Of a stretch of DNA of 64,000 nucleotides, positions 8,899-21,825 are shown piece by piece. The stretch covers positions 8,062,501 to 8,126,500 of the forward strand of contig CM026560.1 in NCBI GenBank assembly GCA_015143295.1, read 5' to 3'. Positions within the stretch are counted from its first letter, which is position 1; each line of letters begins with the position of its first letter. The position numbers were made by a program, and so were the translations under genes. The notes beneath the pieces are model-generated. The model did no database searches and was not told the DNA's origin. It was given only the letters and a program-made list of their open reading frames with translations. Source of the stretch: Tetracentron sinense. Its lineage: Eukaryota > Streptophyta > Magnoliopsida > Trochodendrales > Trochodendraceae.

Positions 8899-11800
8899 GA
8901 ACCCTACTAGTCAATGAGTATTTGGCTCGAGTGTTGATTGATACCGGGTCTACTCATTCGTTTGTCTCGCCGAGTTTTTCAGAAGGCTTTTCTGTGGAGC
9001 CTAGTCAGCTAAAACCGGAGTTAGCCATTTCGACTCCGCTCGGCAAAACAGTATTGGCAGATAAAGTGTATAGAAATAGTGCGGTCCAAGTTGGAAGCCA
9101 CGAGTTGGCAGTTGATCTCATCGTCCTTGGATTCCAAGACTTTGATGTTATATTGGGAATGGATTGGTTAGCAACACATCATGGGCATGTAGCTTGCTTT
9201 GAGAAGATGGTACTCTTCAAGCCGGTAGAAGGAAAACCATTTCACTTTTGAGGGTTGAGAAGTAGAGACATTGCCCGCTTTGCGGCGTTGAGCTTAGCTA
9301 ACCCTGAAGCAAAGGACTCATCGACTATTCCGGTTGTGAGTGAATTCCTGGATGTATTTCCAGAGGAGTTGCCGGGATTGCCTCTAGATAGGGAGATTGA
9401 GTTTGTGATCGAGCTTGCACCAGGCACAGCTCCTGTTTTCAGAGCTCCATATAGAATGGCCCCTGTTGAACTCAAGGAGTTGAAGACTCAGTTGGAGGAA
9501 CTGCAAGGCCTTGGTTTCATTCGACCAAGTGTCTCACCATGGGGTGCCCCAGTGTTGTTTGTTAAGAAGAAAGATGGCTCGATGCGGATGTGTGTCAATT
9601 ACCGGCAATTGAACAAAGTCACTATAAAGAATAGGTATCCCTTGCCTAGGATTGATGACTTGTTCGATCAGTTGAAGGGAGCGAGATTTTTCTCAAAGAT
9701 AGATCTTCGATCAGGTTATCACCAGTTGAAGATTAAGGCGGAAGATGTTCCCAAAACTGCTTTCAGGACTCGGTATGGACACTACGAGTTCTTGGTGATG
9801 CCTTTTGGACTCACGAACGCGCCGGCAGCCTTTATGGATTTGATGAACCGGGTGTTCCGGCCATATCTTGATAGGTGCGTGATTGTGTTTGTTGATGACA
9901 TTTTGGTCTATTCCCAGACACGGGAAGATCACACACGCGACCTATGCCTTGCTTTAGAAACGCTAAGAGAGCACAAGCTATACGCCAAACTTAGCAAGTG
10001 TGAGTTTTGGTTGGAAGAGGTGGCATTCCTAGGCCACGTTGTATCAGCGGAAGGCATTTCGGTGGATCCAAAGAAGATAGAGGCAGTTATGAGTTGGGCG
10101 AGGCCCAAGAGTGTCACGGAGATACGCAGCTTTCTTGGGTTGGCAGGCTACTATAGGAGATTCGTAGAGGGTTTCTCTAGCCTTGCAGCGCTGCTCACTT
10201 ACCTGACAAGGAAGAACGCCAAGTTTGTATGGAGTGATAAGTGCGAGATCAGTTTCACGGAACTGAAGAAGAGGCTTACTACAGCCCCTGTCCTTACGGT
10301 GCCATCCGGACCTTATGGGTATGAGGTGTATAGTGATGCCTCACACGTTGGACTTGGGTGTGTACTCATGCAGCACAAAAAATTCATTGCCTATGCATCA
10401 AGGCAGTTGAAGGAGCATGAGAAGAACTATCCCACGCACGACTTGGAGCTTGCGGCGGTCGTGTTTGCACTTAAGATTTGGCGTCATTACCTTTATGGGG
10501 TGGAGTTCTATGTGTTCACTGATCACAAGAGTCTCAAGTACCTCTTTTCCCAAAAGGAGCTGAATCTAAGGCAACGGCGTTGGATGGAATTTTTGAAGGA
10601 TTATGATTGTACCATTCAATACCACCCGGGTAAAGCAAATGTAGTGGCTGATGCTTTGAGTAGAAGACCTCCGGGGTTATTAGCATGCATGTTAGTGCAA
10701 GAATGGAAGCTACTTGAAGACTTGGCAAATCTGGACATTAGTGTGAATGACTCTGTCCGTAGTCCTATCTTGGCAAATGTCACGGTTCGGCCATACATTA
10801 TAGATTTGATCCAAGAATACCAAGCCACGGATGCTGAATTGTTGGCTTATCGGGACAAGGAAGTTGCTAAAGGTAGTGAGGACTTCTCTCTTACTAGCTG
10901 AGGTGCTATCACATTCAAGGGAAGGCTGTGTGTTCCAGCCAATGCAAATCTTCGGAGGGAGATTATGGATGAAGCCCACCGGGCAAAGTACACTGTGCAT
11001 CCAGGGGGTACGAAGATGTACCGGAACCTCAAGAGTCACTTTTGGTGGCGAAATATGAAGAGGGAGGTTGCGGAATATGTAGCTCGGTGCTTGGTGTGCC
11101 AACAGGTGAAAGCAGAACACATGCGGCCCGCAGGTCTATTACAGTCCCTTCCGATTCCCGAGTGGAAATGGGAGAACATATCCATGGATTTCATAGTTGG
11201 CTTGCCAAAGACGGCAAGGGGTTCAGATGCGATATGGGTAGTAGTGGATCGTTTGACGAAGTCCGCTCACTTCTTGCCTTACCGAACTACTTTCAACTCT
11301 AGTCAGTTAGCCGCTTTGTACATCAAGGAAGTGGTGAGGTTACACGGAGTGCCCGTTAGTATTGTGTCAGATCGGGATCCAAGATTCACGTCACGATTCT
11401 GGAAAAGCTTCTAGGAGGCTATGGGTTCCCGACTTGATTTCAGCACTGCTTTTCATCCACAGACGGATGGACAAACCGAGAGGGTGAACCAAGTAATAGA
11501 AGATATGCTTCGGGCTTGCATGCTGGATTTCAAAGGCAGTTGGGAAGAGCACTTGCCTTTAGTGGAGTTCGCCTACAACAATAGCTATCAGGCGAGTATC
11601 CAAATGGCTCCGTTCGAGGCTTTGTATGGGCGAAGCTGCAGGTCTCCTCTCTACTGGGATGAGGTAGGAGAAAGAAAAGTACTTGGTCCGGAGTTGATTG
11701 AGCAAACTGCTAGTATAGTCAAGATCATCCGGGATCGGTTGAAAGCCGCTCAAGATCGCCAAAAGAGCTATGCAGACACGCGCCGCAGGGACTTGGAATT

Positions 11801-12224
11801 CCAGGTAGGGGATCAAGTTTTTGTGAAAGTATCTCCTAGCAAAGGGATTATGAGATTCGGCAAGAGAGGCAAGCTTAGTCCTCGTTATGTTGGACCGTTT
11901 GAGATTATCACGCGGGTTGGTGAAGTTGCTTATCGAGTAGCTCTTCCACCTCACATGGCCGCGGTTCACAACGTTTTCCACGTGTCTATGCTTCGGAAGT
12001 ACATTGCGGACCCTTCGCATGTACTAGAATTGGAACCATTGGAAATTCGAGAAGATCTCACATTGGTTGAGAAGCCGATTCACATATTGGATCGGAGAGA
12101 TCAAGTACTTCGCAACAAGACAATCCCTTTGGTTCTTGTGCAATGGCAACACCATGCTCAGGAAGAAGCTACATGGGAGCGTGAAGCCGAAGTCAAAGCG
12201 AAGTACCCGGAATTGTTTGAATGA
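8899..12224 (+). pseudogene. pol: pol of element A: protease-RT-RNase H-integrase-chromodomain, three stops
   Basis: One reading frame holds all domains: aspartic protease ([15 protein letters not shown]), RT ([34 protein letters not shown]), RNase H ([31 protein letters not shown]), integrase with HHCC finger and D,D,E core ([30 protein letters not shown]), a GPY/F-like region, and a C-terminal chromodomain-like tail (LVQWQHHAQEEATWE). Stops interrupt at 9249 (TGA), 10899 (TGA) and 11412 (TAG), with no frameshift. By comparison with D, the first and third replace CGN/CAG-type codons and the second is compatible with that. Domain order and tail match Tekay/Del chromoviruses. It normally makes and integrates the cDNA. 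Confidence 0.95.
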
Positions 12225-12313
12225 ATTTTGTATAGGTTTTGTATATGTAGCTTGTAATATTGTTTGATTCTGTAATGCATGTCTCATCCAAATTTCGAGG
12301 ACGAAATTTTTGT

Positions 12314-12326
12314 AAGGGGGGAAGGA
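12314..12326 (+). other. Polypurine tract of element A
   Basis: AAGGGGGGAAGGA directly before the 3' LTR. The upstream GGACGAAATTTTTGT is shared with element D. Confidence 0.9.
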
Positions 12327-12538
12327 TGTAGAGCCCCGGACCTTTTCACATTTAATGCATGACACTTTCGTTGCCATTTTGCCTTTAAAGAGGTATAATT
12401 AATAAATAAGGAAGAAATTGGAACTTTTGAAACGTCAGAAATGTTCATTTTCGAAGTACGAACCCAATGCAAGTTGAATCGTCAAAATCGGATGAACGAG
12501 TCAAAAGTTATGGCCAAAACAGTTTGGACCTGCAGACC

Positions 12539-12722
12539 ACCGATCGCTCGGTCCATGGAGCGATCGATCGGTCCAAAACCGATCGCTCGGAGGCTATCGA
12601 CTGGTCGAGATTTTACTATGGGGAAATTTTCCAGAGAGTGAAATTTCAACCGATCGCTCGGTTATGAAACCGATCGATCGGTAGGCGACCGATCGATCGG
12701 TCATTAACACCGATCGCTCGGT
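12539..12722 (+). promoter_or_regulatory. Palindrome module (3 + box + 4), 3' LTR of A
   Basis: Same as 5014-5197, with no change in the seven 14-mers. Confidence 0.9.
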
Positions 12723-13739
12723 ACTCGCGTTTTTGCAGAAAATTTAGTAAGGGTGTTTGGTCTTTTGGGCGTTTTCACTCATGCCTTAAAGGCTTTGCCC
12801 GATCATTTGAGGGTTCATACACAACCCTTAGAGCCTTTTGAGAGATAGAGAGAAAGGAGAAGGTTTTCCTAAACCTAGGGTTTCCATTTTGAAGAGAAAT
12901 CAAAGGGGTTTGAGACCCTAGATCATCCTCAAGTCTATTTTCTCCAAGTCTCGGCTCAAGCTCGTGTGGGGCACTCTCCTCAAGCTAGGGCAGCAACTCA
13001 CGGTCGTTTTGGAAAGGGGGATTTCTTCCTCACTTGATCAAGGTCGGTGCTTTTTACTACCCTCCTAGTTATAGCCTCTCCTTTCCTTATTTCTTCTTGT
13101 TTTCCTTCATATATGTATATATATATTATGAGATGGGTGGTATGTATGGTAAATGGAGATGGATGTTGGCGAATGGATGCCGTGTGGATGATGTAATGAA
13201 AGAATGGGGAAGGGCATTGTACTAATAATAAACATACAAGTGTGATGTGAGTATAACCCACCTAGAAAAGCATGTTGTAGGGTTAATAAATAATGAATGT
13301 ACCATGTTTGATGAAATGCCAAGGTGAATAAAATGAATGATAAATTAAGAAAATGCATGTTTAAGGTTTATGGAAATTGCTAGGGTTATGATAGTGTGAT
13401 TGTTCGCTTTCCCTAAATGATATCAATATTAAATTGCCCAAATCATTGATGTTATGTGTTATGAATTACTCAAATGCCATATTTAATTCCAAATGCAAGT
13501 ATGCACACGACCTCACGAGCACGCATACATGACATGATTTACCGAGGTTTTCAAGAATGGGATTTAGAGGTGGGGCATATCGTATGATATGTTTTGCCTC
13601 GCTTTTGGCAAGGACAAGACAATCATGCATTTTCATAAGAAGGGTCTCCCTTCCCTCGCAAGTGCATACATAACATAAGGAGGGCCTCCCTCCCCTCGCA
13701 AGTACATCTCACAAGTGAAAGGACATGACATGAGCATTT

Positions 13740-13980
13740 AGGAAGAAGGGTCTCCCTTCCCTCACAAGTAGTTTACTTTTCCAAGCAAGCACGACAAGAC
13801 ATGGCATGACAAGCATAATCATTCTAGGAAGAAGGGTCTCCCTTCCCTCACAAGTAGTTTACTTTTCCAAGCAAGCACGACAAAACATGGCATGACAAGC
13901 ATAATCATTCTAGGAAGAAGGGTCTCCCTTCCCTCACAAGTAGTTTACTTTCCAAGCAAGCATGACATGGCATGACACGC
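13740..13980 (+). repeat. 86-bp minisatellite in 3' LTR of A
   Basis: Three units as in the 5' LTR, with two base differences (ACAAAACATGG, CATGACATGGCATG). Confidence 0.9.
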
Positions 13981-14248
13981 ATGATATGACAAGATAAGAC
14001 AAACATGACAAGTTTCAAGCACGGAAATGGTATTTCCAATCAAGTCAAGTGCACGATGTTTTCAAGGGTTTTATCAGTCTTTCTGAATGCAAGCATGAAT
14101 ACCAATTGCCTTACTTCCTTGTTTGATATAAATTGTTCCTGTTCTATATATGCAACTTGCTTCCTACTTTATTTATGCTATCTGTATACTATGACTGTTG
14201 GTTAGTATTTAGTACCCGCTGAGTATTCCATGCTCAGCCGTACTTCTT

Positions 14249-14368
14249 ATGTCGGCAGGTTCTGAGGGAGCTGCTGCTCCATTTGATGTTTGTGCTCCTG
14301 GTCCATGGGTGGAGGAGGAGTACGTCGAGGAACCTTTGGAGGAACCTCCCGTAGAGGGTTATCAGTAG
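14249..14368 (+). CDS. Conserved short ORF in 3' LTR of A (39 aa)
   Basis: Same reading frame as 6724-6843, with no difference seen in it. Confidence 0.4.
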   Translation: MSAGSEGAAAPFDVCAPGPWVEEEYVEEPLEEPPVEGYQ

Positions 14369-14673
14369 GTGGTGTTAGATTCCGAGTGGATTAGCTGTGG
14401 GTGAGCATGAGTGATTATATCCATGTATTTTGGCGGGCATGTCCGCACTTTCTTTGTTTTGTTTTCTTTTGTATTAACTTGGACCATGTGTATATACTTA
14501 GAGGTTTGTTAGACTTCCGCTGTGTTTTATAGTTATGCTTCCGCTGTTATCCTCTATTGTATATGTTCCGTGGGTTTTGCAGGTTGGTTCGTCAAGCAAG
14601 TCATGTAAGTCATGATTAAGTCGTCCAAGATTCACTCTAACTCCTAGGGTGGGTTTTGGGTCGCGACATCGTG

Positions 14674-15083
14674 TGTATGTCCGGTGTATGATCTGGAGCC
14701 TTCGTGGAAGGAGATCGATCGTGTGTGATCGTGGTATTGAAGTAGCTTGAGAAGATTTGGTCGGTTAGGAACCGAAGCTGCTACAGCGGAGATCGAACCT
14801 GCTGGTTCGTGGAAATCAAGAGTAAGATTCTGTACCTAGGAACGTCAAGTCCGGTTTGGGTAAGGTCTTGTCCTGTACTTGAATTCTTCTTATAGTGAAG
14901 TTTGTTGCTGGACGAGGTCCCGTGGTTTTTTCCCGTAAGGGTTTTCCACGTAAAAATCTGCTGTGTTTGATTTGTGTGGATTGTTTGTGTGAATGGTTCA
15001 TTGATTTCCAATCTAATTAGATAAAAAAATTAAAAATTGGTTAGAAGTTCTTAGATAGACCTATTCACCCCCCCTCTAGGTCA
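14674..15083 (+). mobile_element. SIRE-type copia 3' LTR, right part
   Basis: Continues the LTR cut at 4801. It contains the end region typical of SIRE-type LTRs (GAGGTCCCGTGGTTTTTTCC, GGGTTTTCCACG, then CTATTCACCCCCCCTCTAGG). The end at GGTCA, 15083, is an estimate because the 5' LTR is not present for comparison. Confidence 0.75.
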
Positions 15084-16639
15084 TAGAGATCATTGATCAG
15101 AGTAATTTCACTTGATTAGTAAGAAACTAATAAAATCCTTGTCTAACAAGGAATCTTTAATTAGTAACTAACTAATGAAATCCCTAACAATTAGGGAATC
15201 TTTAATTAGCAACTAACTAACTAACTAACCTTATCCAATAAGGTGTTAATTAATTAGAAACTAATTAAAATAATAACAATTATTATTCCTTCTTGAAGTG
15301 AGCGTCTCACCCTAGGTGGGTCCCACTCCATATGCCCCTAGGGTTCCAAACCCTATTAGGTCACTTTATGATTCTTTTAATAAAATCCCCAATGAGTCCT
15401 ACCCATTTGGTTTTTCACATCCAATGTGATTCCACCTTTTGGAGTTACTATACTATATAGTGATTACTTAGAGAAATTAATTAATTTAATTAATGATTAA
15501 ATTAAATACTTTAAGAAGGTCCTTGTGTGTGGGATCTAAAGGGATCTCCTACTTCCGGTTGTGGGACCAAGTACTCAACCTTTTGGTTAAAGCATTGTTA
15601 CTAGGCAACACCTTTCCTAAAACTCCATTAGGATCATAGAATGTTATCTAAGTCCCTGGACTTCCACTAATCACAATTAATGTCCATTAACACAATGTGA
15701 TTAACCTCCAGAAATTAGAGAATTGTAAGTACCATCTCACAATATATTTAGAAATAAATCCTTCCACATTCTGATATCACTTGTAAGCTTCTAGGATTGG
15801 AACAACTCCACTGTCTAGTCCCTAGCTTATGAATAGAACCCTTTCTCATGATTACTTTTTCATTGAACTGAACCTCCAAAACACTTTTGAAGAAACATTA
15901 GAAAAGAACTGACATATATATTTATATATACTTTTCCATATTATAAATATCAACTTCGATAAAGACCATTTTATCTAAAAGCACCAGTACTGGATTTAGC
16001 AGTTCAATTGAACAAGTATCACCTTGATATCATTATCTCCAATTAATGAGTTGTAAATTCCTTATTGAGTATTTACACACTTCTCCAAACATTGTATACA
16101 TGACCCAATGTACCCGGAGTTAGCCCTGTGTATTGGACATTGCCGATTGGCACATCAAAGCCATATAAACAGATGTCTAAGAAGATGTTAACCTCTCAGG
16201 TCTAAGGACAATTTGTCAAATGGATAACCCTAATACAATCTGACAGTGTATTCCATAGGGTATCCACTAGTGACCCCATTCAGTATTATGTACTTGCTAC
16301 ATATACTCACATGTTAGTCAAGAGTCACCACTCTCTGTGAATGAGATTCATCACACTATCTCATAGAACTACACATGTGTAAGCCATGATGAAGTACGGC
16401 GCCCAACCAGTACTTTAGAGGCTTCGAATAATATTAGGTTTACAAGGAACCTGAAAATCATATCTCCTCGCAACCTTTGCATGATTTTCCTATAATGTTA
16501 CCTTTGGAACTTTATGTCATCAGCAAATGAGACAGTAATTTATATAAATACCCTTTATAGTTGGTTGTGTGAATATGATGCTTGTCTAATCAACATAGAA
16601 AAGTCTCTTATTGGCTTTCAAGGGTATATATGTCCAACA
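15084..16639 (-). mobile_element. Copia LTR E1, minus strand, truncated
   Basis: Similar along its length to E2 (19748-21130) and E3 (32384-34422). Its 5' end on the minus strand is TGTTGGACATATA at 16639, an exact LTR end. The other end is cut by the SIRE-type LTR. No ORF. Confidence 0.75.
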
Positions 16640-16749
16640 ACGTCTACATGAGGCTCCTCCGTAGGTTCCTCAACGTACTCCTCCTCCACCCATTGGCCAG
16701 GAGCACAAATGTCAAATGGAGCTGCAGCTCCCTCAATACCTGTCAACAT
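16640..16749 (-). other. Short LTR ORF in F, cut by E1
   Basis: ATG at 16749 (minus). MLTGIEGAAAPFDIC is followed by QWVEEEYVEEP, closely similar to the peptide in A although the surrounding DNA has diverged. The frame is lost at the junction with E1. Confidence 0.45.
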
Positions 16750-18064
16750 AAACGTACCGCTAAGCATGGATTCCTCAGCATGTACCTAATGCTAACCAAT
16801 AGTCATAGCATAGCAACAATGGTATATAAAGCAGGAAGCAATTCATATAGTAACAGGAAAGTAAAACAGTTGATATTCATGCTTGCATCACATAAAAGCC
16901 AAGAAAACCCTTGAAATCATCGTGCACTTGACTTGACTTAAAATTCACTTTTCGTGCTTGAAAAACCTGTCATGTCTGTCTTGCTTGATCTTATCGAGTG
17001 TGTCATGTCATGCGTGTCATGCGTGCTTACTTGGAATTTAAACATGCTCATATAACTTCTGAGATGCGCTTGTGAGATGCACTTGGGAGGGAAGGGAGAC
17101 CCTTCTTTCAATTATATGTACTTGTGAGTGAGGGGAGACCCCTATTGGAAGGGAGGGAAGTGTAAACTCTCTCCTATGCAATGCTTGTTCGTGTCCTTGT
17201 CAAAAGCGAGGCAAAACATATCGTAGGTTATGTTCCACCTCTAAAACCTTATTCTTGAAAACGCCGGTAAACCATGTCATGCATGCCATGCTCGTGGAAT
17301 CTTGTACATACTTTCACTTGGAATTAAATATGACATTTGGGATTCAACAAAGTATAGCATAGCATTTATTTCAACAAGAAATCATTCATACCATTGGTAA
17401 AAGGCAATTTAACACACTATCATAAACCCTAGCAATTCCATAAGCTTTTTAAGCATGCATTTCTTGATTTACAACTCATTTTATTCACCTTGACATTTCG
17501 TCAAACATGTAGTGTGTACATTATTCGTTAAAGCCTACACCATACTTTTCTAGGTGGGTTTATGTTCACAACATACATGTGTATTCATTATTAGTACACT
17601 ACCCTTCCCCATTTCATTCATCACAATACATCCACACAGCATCCATCGCCCATCATTCTCCATTCATTCATCCCATAGCATTTATATGTTTAGATAATAG
17701 AGAAAGATCATAAAAAAGAAGAAAAGAAAGAAGAATGTGAACTAGGAGGATAGCATGAGGTACCGACCTTTAATAGAATGAGGAAAACCCTCCAAAAACG
17801 TAAGTGGAGGCGCTACTGAGCTTGGAGGAGGTGCTTATAACGAACTTTGCCTTGGATTTGAAGAATCCAAGCCTTTGGGAGTGATCTAGGTCACCCACTT
17901 GCTCAATCTCTCCTCAAAGGTGAAAACCCTCTCTTGGATATCCTCCCTCTCTCTCAATACACTTTTTAGGTTTAGAGTAAACCAAAACCCCAATGTAAGT
18001 CCCCATTTATAGGCAAAGGGTAGAAACCCTAAAAATCACGAATTAAAATTTTGGGTTCGCGATC

Positions 18065-18252
18065 TACGATCGATCGTAACACGTCTACGATCGATCGTAA
18101 TTATTCTACGATCGGTCATAAGTTTTCACGATCGATTGTAAACGTTACCGAGATTTTTTTCAATTCCTGAGATTCTACGATCGATCGTAAATTTCTACGA
18201 TCGATCATAGCTCACCTACAATCGTTCGTAGGGTCTGTATGATCGTTCATAA
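18065..18252 (-). promoter_or_regulatory. Palindrome array in LTR F, TAC..GTA type (4 + 4)
   Basis: 14-mers start at 18065, 18086, 18107, 18127, 18176, 18196, 18217 and 18239. Three are exactly TACGATCGATCGTA and the rest have one to four changes. Steps are 20-22 bp within each block of four and 49 bp between blocks. It is upstream of the minus-strand TATA box. Confidence 0.85.
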
Positions 18253-18603
18253 CTTGCAGAAAATTTCCAGATTTTCCTTCTTTCGTGATTCGGTCATAAC
18301 TTTTGACTCGTTCGTCGGATTTTGACGATTCAACTTGCGTTGGACTCATTATTCGAAAAGGAACATTTTGATGTTTTAGACTCTTCAATTTCCTCTTTAT
18401 TTATTAACCAAATTGCCCTTAAATTTAACTGATCTGCAATTGGAGTTCAGTAAACCGGATTTTTAACATATCCGACTTAGGAATCCCACTTCTTAACATT
18501 TAAGATTCTTTAAAATCTCTCATTTCATAGAAATGGAGGATTACAAAGGCCTAAAGCCTTGGCACGAGTTCCAATACATGGGCAAAAGTTGTGGGGTTCT
18601 ACA

Positions 18604-19747
18604 AGCCTTGTGCTCGAGGAAATGTATGTATAGAAACGAAAACCCAAGCTTATGAACCATGACTTAGGGATTTCCCCAATTTAGTAGTTTTAAACAAATG
18701 AAATGTATGTTCCTTCAAATCTCACATGTTTATTAATAGATTAGTAAATTGGATAAATTGTTCTACAAGTTCTCCTTAAAATCCCACGTGTCTATGGAAA
18801 TGGAAGAAATACCATATAATGCTTTATTAATGCAAGCCACTATGATATGACCAATTGTTGTGCACACGTACGCACGCACACACGCATGAATCAATCTTTT
18901 CAAAATATAAGGATACACACAAGCACACGACAAGAACAAGACAAGAACGTAGTATGTCCGTCCATTTCAAAGTTCGAGTACTAGTCAAACAAGGCAAGCA
19001 AGAATGACAAGATCCTAGTACGTCCGTCTATTTCATAGTTCGGGTACTGGCTAAATAAGATAAGCGAAATGAAGAATCTTATAAGATGTGTACGGTAACC
19101 ATGAGATACAAAAGACGTATAAGGAACTCACGAGGTAATTGAAACAAGATTGGTTAAAGCATGAACACAAGGCCATGATTTACTATATGATATTCAAGAT
19201 TTTACATTCATCGTTTTGTCTTAGCTTCCGCACTCTGATTATGTTGATATGAAGATGAAATGTACCACGCATGACTTATTATTGTTATTACTATTGTTAG
19301 CTAGTAGCTTGTACTCGCTGAGTATTCCATACTCAACAATACATATTGATATTAGCAGGTACATAGTTCGATACATATGGTTTGGATCTGGATCCTTGGA
19401 TCGAGGTAATTCATGGAGAGTAGGAGTTGCTCAGAATTTTCATCCGGATGTTAGGAGTCTTGGCATGTGGCTAATAGTTGGGCTGAGGGAGAGAGACATG
19501 TATTTTGAGTTTTTATTTTGGGGATATGTGTATCCCTTGAGTTGGTAACTCGAGTTGAGGATTTTATGTTCATGTCTTAGTTTATCTTCAGGTATTGTAA
19601 TCAATTGCACTTGGAATATAGTTAAATCATTAAAGAAATTTCCAGTTCACTATTTAGCTTTCCTTGTATACTCTTGCAGGATGGTTTGAAGGATAAGTCA
19701 CGTCGCCAAAGTATCCAAACTCCTAAGGGGTATTATGGGGAGCAACA
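18604..19747 (+). mobile_element. Gypsy LTR remnant G, plus strand (3' part)
   Basis: Diverged from A, B and H but keeps the same order: two copies of a repeat with TATGTCCGTCCATTTCA near 18950 and 19020, the stem-loop at 19317-19337, a decayed PWIE stretch, GCAGGATGGTTTGAAGG, and the terminal CTCCTAAGGGGTATTATGGGG...CAACA. The 5' part is missing at the junction with F. Confidence 0.65.
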
Positions 19748-21130
19748 TAATTAAAAATAATAGAGAATTAACATTAATGTGGGGTGTCCCACCCTAGGTG
19801 GGCCCCACATATCTCTCACGCCCCTTTTGAAGTATTACACTCCTTGTTAGTCACCTTTTGATCTTTATTAAAATCTCATATCGGTCCTACCCATTTGGTT
19901 AATCACATCTTATGTGATTTCACCTATAAGAGCTTCACTATTCCATAAAGTGAAATACATGGACAAATTAATTAATTTAATTCTAAATTAAATTAAAAGC
20001 CTTGAGAAGGCCCTAGTGTGTGGGATCTAAAGGGATCTCCTATTTCCAATTATGGGACTAGGTGCTTCATCATCTTTTAAGGTGTAGCCTTGTTTCTATG
20101 AAACACTTTCCTATAAATTCCATTAGGATCATAGAATGGTATCTAAGTTCCTGGACTTCCACTAATCATAATAATATCCATTAACACAATGTGATCAACC
20201 TCCAGAAATTAGAGAATTTCTTGTAAGTACTATCTCACAATATATTTACAAATAAGTCCTTCCACATTATCACATGTAAGCTTCCGGGATTGGAACAAGT
20301 CCACTGTCTAGTCCCTAGCTTGTAAATAGAACTCCTTTTCATGAATACCTTTTTATTGAACTGAACTTCCAAAACACTTTTGAAGAAACATTAGAAAACA
20401 ACTGACATATATATATATATTTATATATACTTTTACATATTGAAAATATCAACTTTAATAAAAACAATTTTTGCCGAAAAGCACCAGTACTGGATTTAAC
20501 AATTCAGTTCAACAAGTATCACCTTGATATCATTATCTCCAACTAAGGAGTAGTGGATTCCTTATTGAGTGTTTACACACTTCTCTAAACATTGTGTACA
20601 TGACCCAACGTACTCAGAGTTAGTCCTATGAATTGGGCATTGCCGATTGGCACATCAAAACCATATAGACAAATGTTTGAGAAGATGTTAACCTCTCAGA
20701 TCTAAGGACAATTTGTCGAATGGATAACCCTAATGCAATCTGACAGTGTATTCCATAGGTTATCCACTAGTGACCCCATTCAGTATTATGTACTTGCTAC
20801 ATATGCTCATATTTTAGTTAAGAGTCAACACTCTCTATGAATGAGATTCATCACACTATCTTATAGAACTACACATGTGCAAGCCATGATGAATTAAGGT
20901 GCCCAACCAGTTCTCTAGAGACTTCGAACAATATTAGGTTTACAAGGAACTTTAAAATCATATCTCCTTCACATCCTTTGCAAGATTTTCCTACAATGTT
21001 ACCTATGGAACTTTATGTCATCATCAAATGAGACTATAATTATTATAAATATCCTTTATTGTTGGTTGTGTGAATCAATGCTTCTCTAATCAACATAGAA
21101 ATTGGCTTTTGAGGTCATATAAGTCCAACA
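19748..21130 (-). mobile_element. Copia LTR E2, minus strand, truncated
   Basis: Homologous to E1 and E3, e.g. CACCCTAGGTGGG near 19790 and CAGTACTGGATTTA near 20490. The LTR start on the minus strand is TGTTGGACTTAT at 21130. Its 3' end is lost at the junction with G. Confidence 0.75.
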
Positions 21131-21462
21131 ATCTCCCACTTGCACTCTAAGCCAATTTGATGTAATGCCCATCTTCTCAGTGATGTTTCTCAAACACTAG
21201 CTGAGGCATAACTTAATATATATGGGTCTGTCATGTTTACTTTACCATAACTATTGTTGTAATGCAATACTACTTGCAACTCTTGCAGATTTATTATCAA
21301 TAACCACAATCTTAAAAGACTAAACAAAATGATACTATCCAACAGTCATTTTCAAAAGTAAACTTGCTTGTGTTTTACCATTGTGCAATGCTCCGGACTA
21401 ATCTGACCAATATCTTATCACATCAACATGTGATGAATATCCGGTCTAGTACAAGTATACTG
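21131..21462 (-). mobile_element. Internal end of copia E2 (polypurine tract and flank)
   Basis: Minus-strand GTGCAAGTGGGAGAT abuts the LTR and is its polypurine tract. The rest matches 34438-34755 of E3 and is non-coding. LTR B interrupts it at GTATACTG. Confidence 0.75.
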
Positions 21463-21825
21463 TGTAGAGCCCCAGAACTTTTTACCATGTATTAGGACCC
21501 GATCCAAGGCATGAAGCCTTTGTAATCTTCCATTTCTATGAAATGAGAAATTTTAAACAACTCTAAGTGTTAAGAAGTAGTATTCCTAAGTCGAATAAAT
21601 CAAAAACCCGAGTTACTGAACCCCATTTGCGGATCAGTCGACTTCAGGGGCAATTTAGTCAATAAATAAAAAAGAAATTGAAAATTCTGAAATGCCAGGA
21701 ATGTTCTCCTTCGAAAGAAGAATCCAACGCAAGTTGAATCGTCAAAATCGGGTAATCGAGTCAAAAGTTATGGCCGAATTACCAAAGTGTGAAAAAATAG
21801 GAGAAAAACAACAAAATCTGAAGGG

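Larger units (their letters stand above)
12327..14668 (+). repeat. 3' LTR of element A
   Basis: Same length as the 5' LTR (offset 7525). It repeats the palindrome module (12539-12722), minisatellite (13740-13980), stem-loop (14218-14238) and short ORF. About ten single-base differences from the 5' LTR are seen, e.g. GCCCCGGA for GCCCCAGA at the start. Confidence 0.95.
4797..14673 (+). mobile_element. Complete Ty3/gypsy Tekay-type element A with target duplication
   Basis: The element proper is 4802-14668, flanked by the 5-bp duplication TCGTG at 4797-4801 and 14669-14673. LTRs are 4802-7143 and 12327-14668, both 2342 bp, starting TGTAGAGCCCC and ending GGTCGCGACA. Between them are a tRNA-iMet primer site, gag, a GT-AG intron-like segment, pol in Tekay order with a C-terminal chromodomain, and a polypurine tract. 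It is inserted in the SIRE-type LTR, so it is younger than that element. By eye I count about ten base differences between the LTRs, mostly transitions, which points to a fairly recent insertion. Four in-frame stops make it non-autonomous now. Confidence 0.95.
16640..18603 (-). mobile_element. Gypsy LTR F, minus strand, truncated at its 3' end
   Basis: On the minus strand it starts TGTAGAACCCC at 18603 and has the shared U3 start (CCAACGCAAGTTGAATCGTC), palindromes of the TACGATCGATCGTA type, a TATA box (TATAAAT, 18005-18011), a leader, imperfect GGGTCTCCC repeats, the stem-loop (16759-16779) and the start of the PWVEEEY frame. It then stops exactly where LTR E1 begins, so E1 appears to have inserted into it. 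Confidence 0.8.

Noticed and set aside
7587..12472. Minus-strand ORFs of 60-150 codons opposite gag and pol of A
   Set aside because: Shadows of the plus-strand genes with no family features; the same holds for plus-strand ORFs opposite D and C.
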